From: Nereocystis luetkeana
Taxonomy: Eukaryota; Sar; Phaeophyceae; Laminariales; Laminariaceae
NCBI GenBank assembly: GCA_031213475.1
Contig: JARUPZ010000035.1
Span: 1,050,336-1,114,335, forward strand
Reading direction: 5' to 3'
DNA length: 64,000 nucleotides
Every line of letters starts with the position of its first letter. Position 1 is the first letter of the stretch. The notes under the pieces were generated by a model. The model saw only the letters and a list, made by a program, of their open reading frames with translations, did no database searches and was not told the DNA's origin. Below are positions 1 to 9,100 of this stretch, piece after piece. A program made the position numbers and the translations under genes.

Positions 1-18
1 CGGGCACACGAGCCTTAC

Positions 19-200
19 CGTGCGATCTTCTCGAGAAGAGCCCCGCCAGAGTCTTCGTACGTGATCCGGCGCAGCTCCAGGAAGCCGACGCTGAACCACG
101 CCTGCAAGAGGGATCGGAGGGACCCGTCCAGAGCCGCGAGCAGGGGATCCGACCCCGCCGTCCCCTCCCTGCGCCCCCTCTTCAGGACCTCCAGAAGGTC
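19..200 (-). CDS. MLYCD: Malonyl-CoA decarboxylase exon 4
   Basis: The acceptor is GTGAAG at 201-206, directly followed by GAC CTT CTG GAG (DLLE). Joined to exon 3 it reads VVDLRHDLLEVL with no gap relative to the family pattern. It contains LLQAWFSVGFLELRRITYED, the hallmark segment leading into the catalytic domain. The donor CG|GTAAGG at 19/18 leaves phase 2, so another exon follows beyond the left edge. Confidence 0.85.
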
Positions 201-1801
201 CTTCACCAGCGCGACCGCAAGCAAAAATCAAGAGAGAAGGGGAAAATCACGAAAACGACTCTTGACTTTTAGCCGCGTGTCGAAGTTAATTTTAATGGTA
301 GGAGATGCGGACAAAAAAGACGGTCTCTTGTATTTCTTCGTCGGAAAAGGCTACAGAGAAACAACAACCCCTCTCCCCCCCTGCCCCCCCCCCCGCGCCG
401 CTCCTCTTGATCGCCCCCGGCTCGGCCCCACTGATGCTACCGCATCATCAAAACACAGCCGTGACGATGGCGCACGGTGTCAGACAACCCCCCCCCCTTC
501 ACCTTTATATACCCTTCCTTCCCTTCTCCTCCCGTCCCTCCCGATCGATTCGCTTCCCCCTCCGATAACGTACACCGCTAAACCAATGAGTCGGGGACGC
601 ATCGCACCCCCCCCCCCCCCCTAATATGTAGGGTTGGGTTGGCGTCGGTTGACAACGACACTGTAAACCATGCCGCTCACTACTCGAGCTAGACAACCAG
701 GGTACCGCATCTTTTTCTTTTTTTCGGCGCTCGGTCAGGTTGTCGAGTTAGATCATTTGTGCGAGGTGTACAACCTCTACTCCGTACAAGTGGGAATTAT
801 CGTATCACGTACCTGGTAGTGTTTATGGTAAGACGCCCAAGAGGCAGTTACATAGTACTCCCATTGCTGTCTCTGGAAGTGGCTATACCGGAAATTCAAT
901 TAACTCATTGAAGCTGTCATCCATATGCAAGTCCGCCTCACAAGCGGTTCTTAGTAGGATGCAGCTCACCCTTGACGTGACTAGCCGGACATCTCACGGC
1001 GCTTCGCGCTTGGTGCAAGTAATCTCTGCCTGGCCGGTGAAAACCCGACATGCTCCGTCCCGGCATTGTAGGGATGCGAGGGTCTACGGTCATACCACTA
1101 CGACCATGCATGAGATCGAGTACACCTCTCCTATCGAGTACACCCCCCCCCCCGCCGCCCCTCCCTTCCGTTCCCTTCCCCCTTCACCTACGTACATGCC
1201 TCACACCAACGACTCGGGGACGCACTCGGCCCCCCCCCACCCCCCCCCAACGTCTGCCCGGTCGCTGAAAACCCGACGTGCTCCATCTCGGCATTGTAGG
1301 GATGCGACGGTCTATGCTGGTACGACTACGGCCATGCATCACATGAGTACACCCCCCCCCCCTCCCTCCTCTCCCTCCCGTCCCTGCCCCTCCCCCTCCC
1401 TCGACGTACATGCCTCAAGTCGACGACGAAGCGAACCCCATCGTCAGACCCGGCCACAACGTTCCGGAATAGCGTCTCGTAAGCGGGGGACAGCTCCTCT
1501 CGCAACCGCTCGTGCGCTCGAGCGTGTTCCCTCACACGCCCCATCTCCCCCCCCTCTTTCCCCAGTCGACCTCTCCCTCCTCCAGCAGCTCCACTTCCTT
1601 CTCCTTTTTCGCCACCTCCTCTTCCAATCCCTCCCCCACCACCTCCGCCACTTCTCTCTCTCCCTCCTCCTCCACCCCCACCACCACATTCTCCGCCTCC
1701 CCTGTCACCCGCATCTCCAATGGAGGCGGTGTATCGGCTCACAGCCGCCGCCACGACCTCGGATGTCGGCGTGAAGTCTCTTAAAGAACGAGAGAGACGG
1801 C

Positions 1802-1832
<31 letters not shown>

Positions 1833-1881
1833 TTAACAGAAAAGACGCGACGAAAAAAAAAATCAGGTGTTCGAGCTCCCG

Positions 1882-1913
<32 letters not shown>

Positions 1914-4900
1914 TTTTTTTTTTTTCAGACGTTTTTTGCTTTTTTTTTGCGAGATAAAAAGGAAAGAAATGTTCCTTGCGGATATAAAAAGTGGATTCTG
2001 TTCGTTTTAGAGATGGGGTCGGGAGCTGATGGTGTGACCTGCGGTTGTTTCTGTGGGTTGACAATCCCCGCGGGGCACTAAAGTGCCGCCTCGGTCCAAC
2101 CTTCTGCTTTGGCGATCCCCCGTTCATTGTGACACTACTTTACGGTGTGCAGTAGTTTGTGACTGACTCTGGCTTGTGCCGAGTCCGAGGCAATATTTAT
2201 CTTCTGAATTTCGGGGAGACGAAATGGAAACAACTCCCCCCCCCCATTAGGAAATACTAGGGTATATTGGAGATAGAAACGGGAGCGCAATTCCAATGTT
2301 GCTGGGGTGGGTGGGTAGGTGAGACATCATGAACATAAAACGTTTCAGTTGGAACGTTCCAGATCTCGGAACACATCGTCGATTCCCACAGTTCATGAAT
2401 CTAGATATTTTCCTCCAAAGGCAGATCTATTCCCGATCTCGTAGGGCACGATACAGTAACAGCTATGTCGCCGGGTGGGACCCCTATATTTCGCATGAGC
2501 TATTATATTAGCAAACGTTTCCTGGGTTGGATCTGCCCTATAAGGCAGATCCTACACTACCTTTCACTACTGCAGGTGAGGCACCAAATGATCTATCTGT
2601 AGATAGATATATATATCATGATCTGTCCTCAGTGCGGAAGGTTTAAAGTGTTCTCTACGCCATCATCGCGAAAATTCGATCCCTGATTGTATCCGGGCGA
2701 CTCGATTGGGCTCTGCAACAACTAGACGACGACGAAGCGCAGAGGTCGGTTTCTTCATTTTTCATGTTGTCGCGCTTGCTTTCGTCTGGTTTTCGTTTTT
2801 GGTCGTAGTTTTTTGCTGAAATATGTTTTCCTCCAAGTTTTCTGTTCCCCCCCTCCCCATCGTTTTATTGTATTTTCCCCTTTTCTTTCTCCAGAATTTC
2901 ATTGTATCACTTTTTCAAAGCAAGGATTGCATATATAGTATCAGTTCATATCATACTGCATGCGGATTGCGGGCAGTGGTACGCACCGTCAGCCATAAAC
3001 CCTTTGAGGTCTCCATAAGGAACACGGGACGACACAAGATTTACCATTACGTACAGCATCGGCAGATGTGTGGAGGGTGGATGGTTGGTGATGAGCCTAG
3101 TGTCCGAACCAAAAAAAGCACGCTAAGGCTCACCCTACCCTTATGCGGTTGATAATACGAAACATATTAGCAGCTCTATACTACATACACTTCGTATATA
3201 TGTAGGTCGCTTGCATTACCTCTCCCCTCGACATGCCTAACATCTCACGGCGCTTCACGCTTGGTGCAAGCAATGCCTCCTGGTCGGTAAAACCCGACGT
3301 ACTCCGTCCCGGGCTTGTACGGATGCTAGGGTTTATTATGGTCGTACGACTACGGCCATGCATGATATCGAGTACACCTCTTCCCCCCTGCGCGCGCGCC
3401 CCCGATCTACCTTGCCAGGCTGTGAAGGAGCTCCTCCTTGCCCGCCTCATCCAGCTGCGAGTACCGAGCGCACAGCATCTTCACCACCTACACAAACAGC
3501 AGCAGCAGCAGTAGTAGCACCAGCGGCAAATTTGAACAGAACGAACATACAGACAGACAAATTGGCGAGAGGCACGAACTCACCGGCAATGTGGTCAGCA
3601 TACAGTACTGTGCTGGGCAAGCGCGAATGAGTTGTAGAGAGTGTGGAAGGCCAAGGTTCCACACCTCGAACAGATAATCGATTCCCATCTAATGGTCTAG
3701 ATATTTTCCTCGAAATGCAGATCTGTGCCCGATCTTGTACTCAGGATACGATCTACAGCGGCAGCTCATTTTGTCGGGTGGGACCCGCACAATCGGTATG
3801 AACTACAGCGGTAGCACGTATTTCCTGCGCTGGATCTGTACTATGCGCAGATCCTGCACAACCTCTCACAACGGCAGGTGAGGAGCCAGATGATCTACAG
3901 CTAGACCACATCATGATCTATCTGTCAGGGGTGTGTAAGGCTCCGTCAATAAAAAGTGCCTTGACTAACCGCCCACTTTGACTGAAAGCCAAAAGATGCC
4001 CTTGACGTGCCCAGAAACACCGGTCTACTTACGGCAGCATATTTAGCTACAAGCGGCAGAAGGCAAGCGGCCGACGACCAAGTCCGTGATCGACCAATCA
4101 TATTACTCTCTCGCCCGTTTCCTCGGCATGATATACCTGGCACGTGCTATATATACCTGGTACAACAATCAGTCACACGTATCGCGCGTCGGTGCGCGCG
4201 AAAATATCGGTATATTCGACAATCAGTTCTTCAGTTTTTTAGTTTTCTAGTTTTCAGGAGCAGGTGGAGATAACGATTTACTAGAGTCGATCTTAACCCC
4301 TTTAGTACTGGAGTCCCGTTTTGGGGACAAACCAGTCAAATTCCAAGTAGTTAGTCCCCGAAACGGGACTGCGGTTCCAAAAGGGTTAACGAGGGCTGTT
4401 TTGTAGGGCTTTTTCAATATTTTCCCCGAAATTTCGGTATTTCTCGGTATTTTCCTATAGGGAAATAATACCGAAATTTCGGGAAAGTACTGAAAAAAAC
4501 TGAAAAACACTCCAGTCCCGTTTTGGGGACAAACCAGTCAAATTCCGAGTAGTTTGTCCCCAAAACGGGACTACGGTTCTAAAAGGGTTAAGATCGACCC
4601 TGAACCAAATCAGCGTCGACCATGGGGGTCGATCGAACAACAAGGACTACGACGACCACCACAGAACCGAGTTATCACAGCAGCAGCAGCAGCAGCAGCA
4701 GCAAGTAGCACAGGCAGACCTTGAGAAGCTGAGGAGATAGAGGACAGAGTAGTGTCAGAAAGAAACGGGAAGTGCGCTTTGCTACGCACTCATACGCAGC
4801 AAGTAGTTAGCGGTTTCGCCGCCGCCCCCGCCCCCCCCGCCCCGGTGCTCCGTCTCGAAAGGGGTGCGCGGCCAATGGCCAAATGACTCCGTAAGGCGAG

Positions 4901-5474
4901 TAAGAAATGAGCAAGCGTACGCCCGCCTCTCCCCCCTCCCGCTCTCTCTCTCACGCATACCTACACGCACATAATGGAACAAACGTACAGCACTAGTGGT
5001 GTGGAAACCCACCTCCGGCGGCACGTTGTCTTGCCTCCTTCCCCGCCCTCCCCGGTGTACGATCCGTCGCATCATCTCCACCAGGTCGGCCGCCGAATTC
5101 GCGGAACCCGACCCAGAAGACGACAACCGGGTAGCCGAGGAATTGATGCCATGCATTGCGCGTCGAAGACCCTGCCCCGGGCGATGCCGACTAGTGAGTT
5201 GAATAGTGATGGGAGCGACTAGTCTTGGGCGTGATGAGCCGCCGCCGCCGCCGCCGCCTGAGTTATCCGGCGGCGATGCAGCTACGGGTGATGCCACTGC
5301 CCGTGATGATAACGCTGGCAGCGATGCCGCTGCTGCTGCTGCTGCTGCTGCTGCGGTGGTGGTGGTGGTGGTGGCGGTGGTGGCTGCGGTAGGAGTGGCC
5401 GCGGCGTGGATTCCGAGGGCCCACCGTTGCACCAAGTGGCAGCCTCGGCGAGTGCTTCCTCGTTGAAACACCAT
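19..5474 (-). CDS. MLYCD: Malonyl-CoA decarboxylase, 5' part of a spliced gene (4 exons seen, runs off left edge)
   Basis: The enzyme converts malonyl-CoA to acetyl-CoA and CO2, in mitochondria, peroxisomes or cytosol depending on the targeting peptide. Exons on the minus strand are 5013-5474, 3411-3487, 1410-1779 and 19-200, about 363 codons. They were recognised from the order of family segments: LVEMMRRIV in the N-terminal helix, then LCARYSQLDEAGKEELL, then FTPTSEVV and LREELSPAYETLF, then GVRFVVDLRHDLLE and WFSVGFLELRRITYE. Phases agree at each junction (0, 2, 0), and exons 2 and 3 join as AG+A (Arg) to read LARDF. The catalytic GNAT-like C-terminal domain lies outside the window. Introns hold SINE-like copies and other repeats. 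The start of the next gene, CENP-S, is 507 bp away on the other strand. Family assignment comes from recalled motifs, not a search. Confidence 0.85.
991..1150 (+). mobile_element. SINE-like element, copy 1, with C-rich tail
   Basis: Shares ATCTCACGGCGCTTC and TTGGTGCAAG with the copy at 3242, and the 3' block around CCATGCATGA then GAGTACACC with all copies. It ends in a C tract at 1141-1150. Near 1080 it contains GTCTACGGTCATACCACTA, which resembles the 5' end of 5S rRNA; that relationship is only a suggestion. Confidence 0.6.
1258..1362 (+). mobile_element. SINE-like element, copy 2 (5' truncated)
   Basis: Begins at the AAAACCCGACGTGCTCC block, continues through GGGATGCGACGGTCTATG and ends CATGAGTACACC plus a C11 run. 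The 5' truncation suggests target-primed insertion. Confidence 0.6.
1410..1779 (-). CDS. MLYCD: Malonyl-CoA decarboxylase exon 3 with glycine-rich insertion
   Basis: The acceptor is the pyrimidine-rich stretch ending TTCTTTAAG at 1780; the exon starts with A, completing AGA (Arg) from exon 2, then DFTPTSEVVAAAVSRY. It ends at CAT|GTACGT (1410/1409), phase 0, after GVRFVVDLRH. Between them lies about 60 residues of Gly, Arg and Glu low complexity not usual for the family. The alternative frame over the same stretch is acidic and coiled-coil-like (EEEVAKKEKEVELLEE) and stops just before the conserved part. A homopolymer indel (G8 at about 1552-1559) or a small intron here is therefore possible. 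Confidence 0.7.
2373..2636 (+). repeat. GATC-rich interspersed repeat, solo copy 1
   Basis: Begins TCGATTCCCA, then CTAGATATTTTCCTCC, GCAGATCT, GTCGCCGGGTGGGACCC, TTGGATCTGCC, and ends with a GATCTATCTGTAGATAGAT block. It aligns end to end with 3674-3930 and with the arms of the foldback element at 15058-16253. Confidence 0.65.
3242..3395 (+). mobile_element. SINE-like element, copy 3
   Basis: Runs from ATCTCACGGCGCTTC to GAGTACACCTCTTCCCCCC, parallel to copy 1 over its whole length with scattered substitutions. It lies in intron 2 of malonyl-CoA decarboxylase. Confidence 0.6.
3411..3487 (-). CDS. MLYCD: Malonyl-CoA decarboxylase exon 2 (77 bp)
   Basis: Bounded by acceptor TTTGTGTAG (3488-3490) and donor AAG|GTAGAT (3411/3410). 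It encodes VVKMLCARYSQLDEAGKEEL followed by LHSLA and the first two bases of an Arg codon. The pattern of a helix with a conserved tyrosine, LDE and EELL matches the N-terminal helical domain of the family. It is too short to be found as an open reading frame; it was found by looking for the missing segment between exons 1 and 3. Confidence 0.75.
3674..3930 (+). repeat. GATC-rich interspersed repeat, solo copy 2
   Basis: Same block order as 2373-2636: TCGATTCCCATC, TAGATATTTTCCTCG, TGTCGGGTGGGACCC, CTGGATCTGTAC and GGTGAGGAGCCAGATGATCT. It carries only one unit of the 15-bp motif that is expanded in the foldback element. Confidence 0.65.
4294..4591. mobile_element. Hairpin MITE (CCCGTTTTGGGGACAAAC family), two adjacent copies
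   Basis: Copies at 4294-4388 and 4511-4591 are each a near-perfect stem: AGTCCCGTTTTGGGGACAAA on one side and its complement on the other, bordered by AACCC and GGGTT. The pair is itself bordered by GATCTTAACCC and GGGTTAAGATC, so the outer ends also match as an inverted repeat. Confidence 0.7.
4838..4917 (+). mobile_element. LINE family A 3' end, short diverged copy
   Basis: Contains GGTGCTCCGTCTCGAAAGG, GGCCAAATGACT and AATGAGCAAGCGTACGCCC, matching the terminal part of the copies at 13184 and 16746. Confidence 0.5.
5013..5474 (-). CDS. MLYCD: Malonyl-CoA decarboxylase exon 1 (N-terminal, probable targeting peptide)
   Basis: The ATG at 5474-5472 opens with MVFQRGSTRRG, then an Arg-, Ala-, Thr- and Ser-rich, acid-poor stretch of about 100 residues that includes Thr, Ala and Gly homopolymers. 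This is consistent with an organellar presequence followed by a disordered linker. The first family segment is AADLVEMMRRIVHRGG near codon 130. The exon ends at GAG|GTGGGT (5013/5012), phase 0. The start is the first in-frame ATG after the most upstream open codon; an upstream non-coding exon is possible because CTGTAG precedes it closely. The same DNA is open on the plus strand (5206-5466), which I treat as a shadow. Confidence 0.7.
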
Positions 5475-5981
5475 TTCAAGCCTACAGAAGCGTGTACGAG
5501 TATATAGCAGCATGCACAGAGTACGTTACTGGAAAGCCGCACGTAGGGCAGAAGAAGTAGTACTGCTGTCGCACCTCGAGCCTCGTCAGAGGGACGATAA
5601 TTGGCCGTTCCAGCGGGAGAAACGACTGCTTCAGGTTCCAGGCAACAGGTATGTTGCGGTGACGGTAGGAAATCTCATCCACAGCCACCTCCCGCACAGC
5701 CTGCATCTGGCGCATTTTTGCTTGCGATGATGAGAGCGCTGTGCTGTTTATCCCCTACCAAAACATCCCTTACAATATAACTGAAACACTTTCTCTGATA
5801 GATTAAAAGCTATACCAGGTATACTTTTTTCTCCTCTTTTCCCCACGTCCCACTCGCACATGTCCACATCGCACACATGCACTTTCCGACACTTTCTTCC
5901 CGCCACGAGAAGATTTGTTTGTTCACTTGTTCCTCAGGTTAGGGGTTCGGGTTTCGTCGTCTCGAAAAACGGGGATTGGCG
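5475..5981. promoter_or_regulatory. Divergent intergenic region, candidate bidirectional promoter
   Basis: 507 bp separate the start codons of malonyl-CoA decarboxylase (minus) and CENP-S (plus). The CENP-S side has a pyrimidine-rich stretch and TTCCCGCC at 5897-5904, which fits the E2F/DP consensus core and would suit a replication or mitosis gene. No convincing TATA box is seen. The 9-mer TACCAGGTA sits at 5813-5821. Function is inferred only. Confidence 0.45.
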
Positions 5982-6149
5982 ATGGATGTCGCAGATTCAG
6001 ACGATGAGTTCAGCATGGACCCTGGGGGCGAGCGCGAGACCGACGAGGCAGCGCTGAGAGCGGCGTTGCACTTCAGCGTGGGGGAGATCTGCAGTGCAGA
6101 GACGAGCGGGAAGCCCATGTCGGGCGCGGCTGTTTCGACCTTGAGCGAG
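5982..6149 (+). CDS. CENPS: CENP-S exon 1
   Basis: ATG at 5982, acidic start MDVADSDDEF, then LRAALHFSVGEICSAE and GAAVSTLSE. It ends at the strong donor GAG|GTCAGT (6149/6150). Reading on past the donor (SADVMNRQY) breaks the family alignment, whereas joining to exon 2 restores SEVVFKY. Confidence 0.85.
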
Positions 6150-9100
6150 GTCAGTGCTGACGTGATGAACCGACAGTACGGGGCATCGCGCTGTACTGTA
6201 GGTTAAACGCTGCCCATGACGGTATGGGTCGTGTTGTTATTGCGCGGGGACAGGTTACGGGTACAGCAGCAGTATATCCTCGGTGGTCGTGTATAGAGCG
6301 TGTCGTGCGAGAAAGAGGGCGACCAAAGGACGGCAAGGCAAGGCAGCGCGATGAACCCTGCAATGGATAAAAATACAAGAAATACGAACTGGACTGCTGG
6401 GCTGCTGGATTTTGAATTTCAATTCCGTCTGCTGTAGGGCGGAGGCCCCAGGCGGGCACAGGGGCAGGTTCTCTCTTGTGTTGTTGTGGTGTGGAGGACA
6501 CACCCACAGGTGGGTTGGTGCCTCGGGTCTTCACGGAATGGAGTGAGGCACCTCTGTCGACCTTGAACGTATGTGTGATAAGGCGTAGGGGGAAGGGGAC
6601 CTGGAATCCACCCTGCCCGAATTCAAAAATAATTAATTAGACCTGTGCCAATGGTACAGCGAAGTTGCAATAAAAAGTTTGAATTTCAAAGATACCCGCC
6701 TAAATTTTTCAGAACACGCTTCCTATGGGCCACCCAAAAAAAAAAAAAAGTTCCTAACTTTTGGAAAAGCCCGAAAAAAGCAAATCTGGGGCCGATGTTG
6801 GGCCAACATCGGCTTGAGAAAAACTCAGGCCGATCTTTGGTTCGAAGCGGCGAGATTCCGAGTTCTCGACAGACATCGATCAACTAAACCAACGATTGCG
6901 TCACGAATTCTGAACGGAGTGCGCTCGTTAGGGGCTCCGACCCACCCTAGGGTCATCGTCTTCACACCATGGCCGGTGTCATGTGGCGGGAGCTGACCAG
7001 GCGTGTGATAAAAAAACATTTGGCCGCTGGTTTGCACAAAACAGAAGACAAAACTTCTCCATCCGTCTCGAATGGCAAAAAATAGTCTTTTTTTCAGGTT
7101 TGGGAGGATACCGTACGAGGCCGCCGGCAAGCTCTCGCCCCCTAGACAATGGATCCGCCTGATATCTTCGAGGCCGTCATCTACACTCGTTGGGCTTGCC
7201 AGATACCGAGTGGGTTGGCCGTGGGCTGAGTCTATGTCGAGATCGAGGGTCGATCGTCGCACGAGCTGGTTTCGATCACCGTGTTGACAATTTGCGACCA
7301 GAAAAACACAAATTGCGCCGCCTGCAGCCGTTGAGGGAAAAAAAGAAAAAATCAAACATTTTTCTCTTTTTTCCCCACAGCGGCGGTACGAAGAAAATTT
7401 CGGCTGTTTTTTTAAAGCCATATATTTGAAAAAAAACTTTTCAACTTCGCGTTTCCATTGGCATAGGTCTTACGTACCTCTATTTTAGGTAGGCACAATT
7501 CGATGCGAGTCGACAAGGGAAGAAAAGGCTGAATTCTCGCGATAAAACTGAAGGCACGTACCGTAGCGGGAAGGGGGTAGAAGAGCCTGCTATGTGACCC
7601 CGGATCTGAGTTACGAGTTGGAAGGAGAGAGAGAAGAAGATGTGCGAAGATAATGAATGGGATGAGCAAAAAAAATAGTAATAAAAAAATATATTTCCGT
7701 GTATGTAGATATCAAGATCAATTTCGTGGGTTCAAGTCTCACCGAGTGCATGCTCGTAGGGGCTTTTTCTTGCATAAAAAAATTGATCAGCGGAAAGCGC
7801 GAGAGCGTGAGTTAGTTACATTCGATGAAAATCGACGAGCAGTGGGAATGCTGAACCCTATGCGCGATAAAAAATGAAGGCACGCACCGAGGGGGGGAAG
7901 GGACGACACCTGTGACCACGTCTTGTCCAGAAGATCGCCAAGCGTAAAAACCTCCTACGAGCTAGGCTGGGAAGTAAAAGTGATAAAACAAAAAAAAAGT
8001 CCTCCTCGCATCCCTCTGCCTTTATCGCTTGCCGCGTGTCCCGCCCTGCTGTGGGCTCAGCAGCACTTCCCCTCCGTCGAAGCAACCCTCTCTCTCCCTA
8101 ATACAGAAAAACTCTCCTCCTCTCCTCCTCATATATCCTCGCGCATCCTCCGGACATCCTCGTCCTCTTCCTCCTGTTCTGCTGTTCTCCTGTTTTGTTG
8201 ATGTTGTAGGTTTGTGTGTGAGCAAAAAACTGCTGTTATCGTTGGTTGGACTCGCACCGCGACAACCGCAACGCATGCGATGATGGTCGGAGATTGGAGA
8301 CGATATGTTGCTGCTGCAGTTGTGGCGGGCTTACTGCTGTAGATATGTACTCCTTTTCCTCTGCAAGCAGTATAGGTAAAATTGATGGACAGGCTAACCA
8401 AATGCGTGATCGTCTGTGTGTGCGTATGTTTTCTCATTGAACCGTTCTTTCTTACCTGGTTTGTACCAGCACAATCAGTGTCCGTGCCGATTCTTGAATC
8501 CTAGAGAGACACAATCTTGGACGATCCGACAGGTCTCGGCTTTTCTCCAGCAGCCATCGTCCCGAACATCACCCGACTGGGTTATCGCTCTTTGCTTTGC
8601 CGCGCCACGGCCCCCGCAAAAAAGAGCCGCCGTTTACGGATGCTCGTTTTGGTGCTCTCGCAACGTGTCATGTTGAGAGCCTTCGCGTACGAGAGGGTGG
8701 TGTGGTCGGAACGAAGTCGGCGCCGGAAGCCAATGACCCGCAGGAGGACATGGTGGTTAGCCGTTTGAAGCTTGGCGAAGTGTTCCGCTCTGAGGGTTCG
8801 CGTCACACACCCGACGTTCAGCGTGCGGACTTTCAGACTAAAACAGAAAAAACGGAAAAATGGGAACGAAACAAAAAATGGGAACGGACGTTTTTTTTTA
8901 GAAAGCAAACCAATTGTGTACAACTCCAAGAAAAAAAGTTGACAGTCCTGTGGGGCTGTACAGCAGCCTTCGAATGAGCTGTCGCTCAGGCTGGAAGTCC
9001 TCGGCATCGCCGCGGTAGCCAGCATCTAGAGAAATCACAATTGAGCCAGCGTATATCGCTTTTTGCGCCCACCCGAAGTCACGAGATGGAGCATGACCGT

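Larger units (their letters stand above)
201..1409 (-). other. Malonyl-CoA decarboxylase intron 3 with two SINE-like insertions
   Basis: Starts GTACGT and ends GAAG. It holds C-rich low complexity (370-420, 485-500, 609-622) and two SINE-like copies (991-1150 and 1258-1362), both antisense to the gene. No exon is seen in the remaining DNA. Confidence 0.7.
1780..3410 (-). other. Malonyl-CoA decarboxylase intron 2
   Basis: Contains a (CAA)n run at 1800-1833, a (GT)n run at 1886-1912 with T and A homopolymers, one copy of the GATC-rich repeat (2373-2636) and one SINE-like copy (3242-3395). I see nothing coding in 2640-3230. Confidence 0.65.
3488..5012 (-). other. Malonyl-CoA decarboxylase intron 1
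   Basis: Contains a GATC-rich repeat copy (3674-3930), two back-to-back copies of the 90-bp hairpin MITE (4294-4591), a CAG run (4680-4704) and a partial LINE 3' end (4838-4917). No exon is recognised. Confidence 0.65.

Noticed and set aside
4782-5012. Continuation of the malonyl-CoA decarboxylase exon 1 frame past the donor
   Set aside because: The family alignment resumes only after splicing at GAG|GTGGGT. The continuation overlaps a LINE 3' end.
7690-7765. Possible tRNA (GTGGGTTCAAGTCTCAC T-arm)
   Set aside because: No matching D-arm, anticodon arm or acceptor stem at the right spacing.
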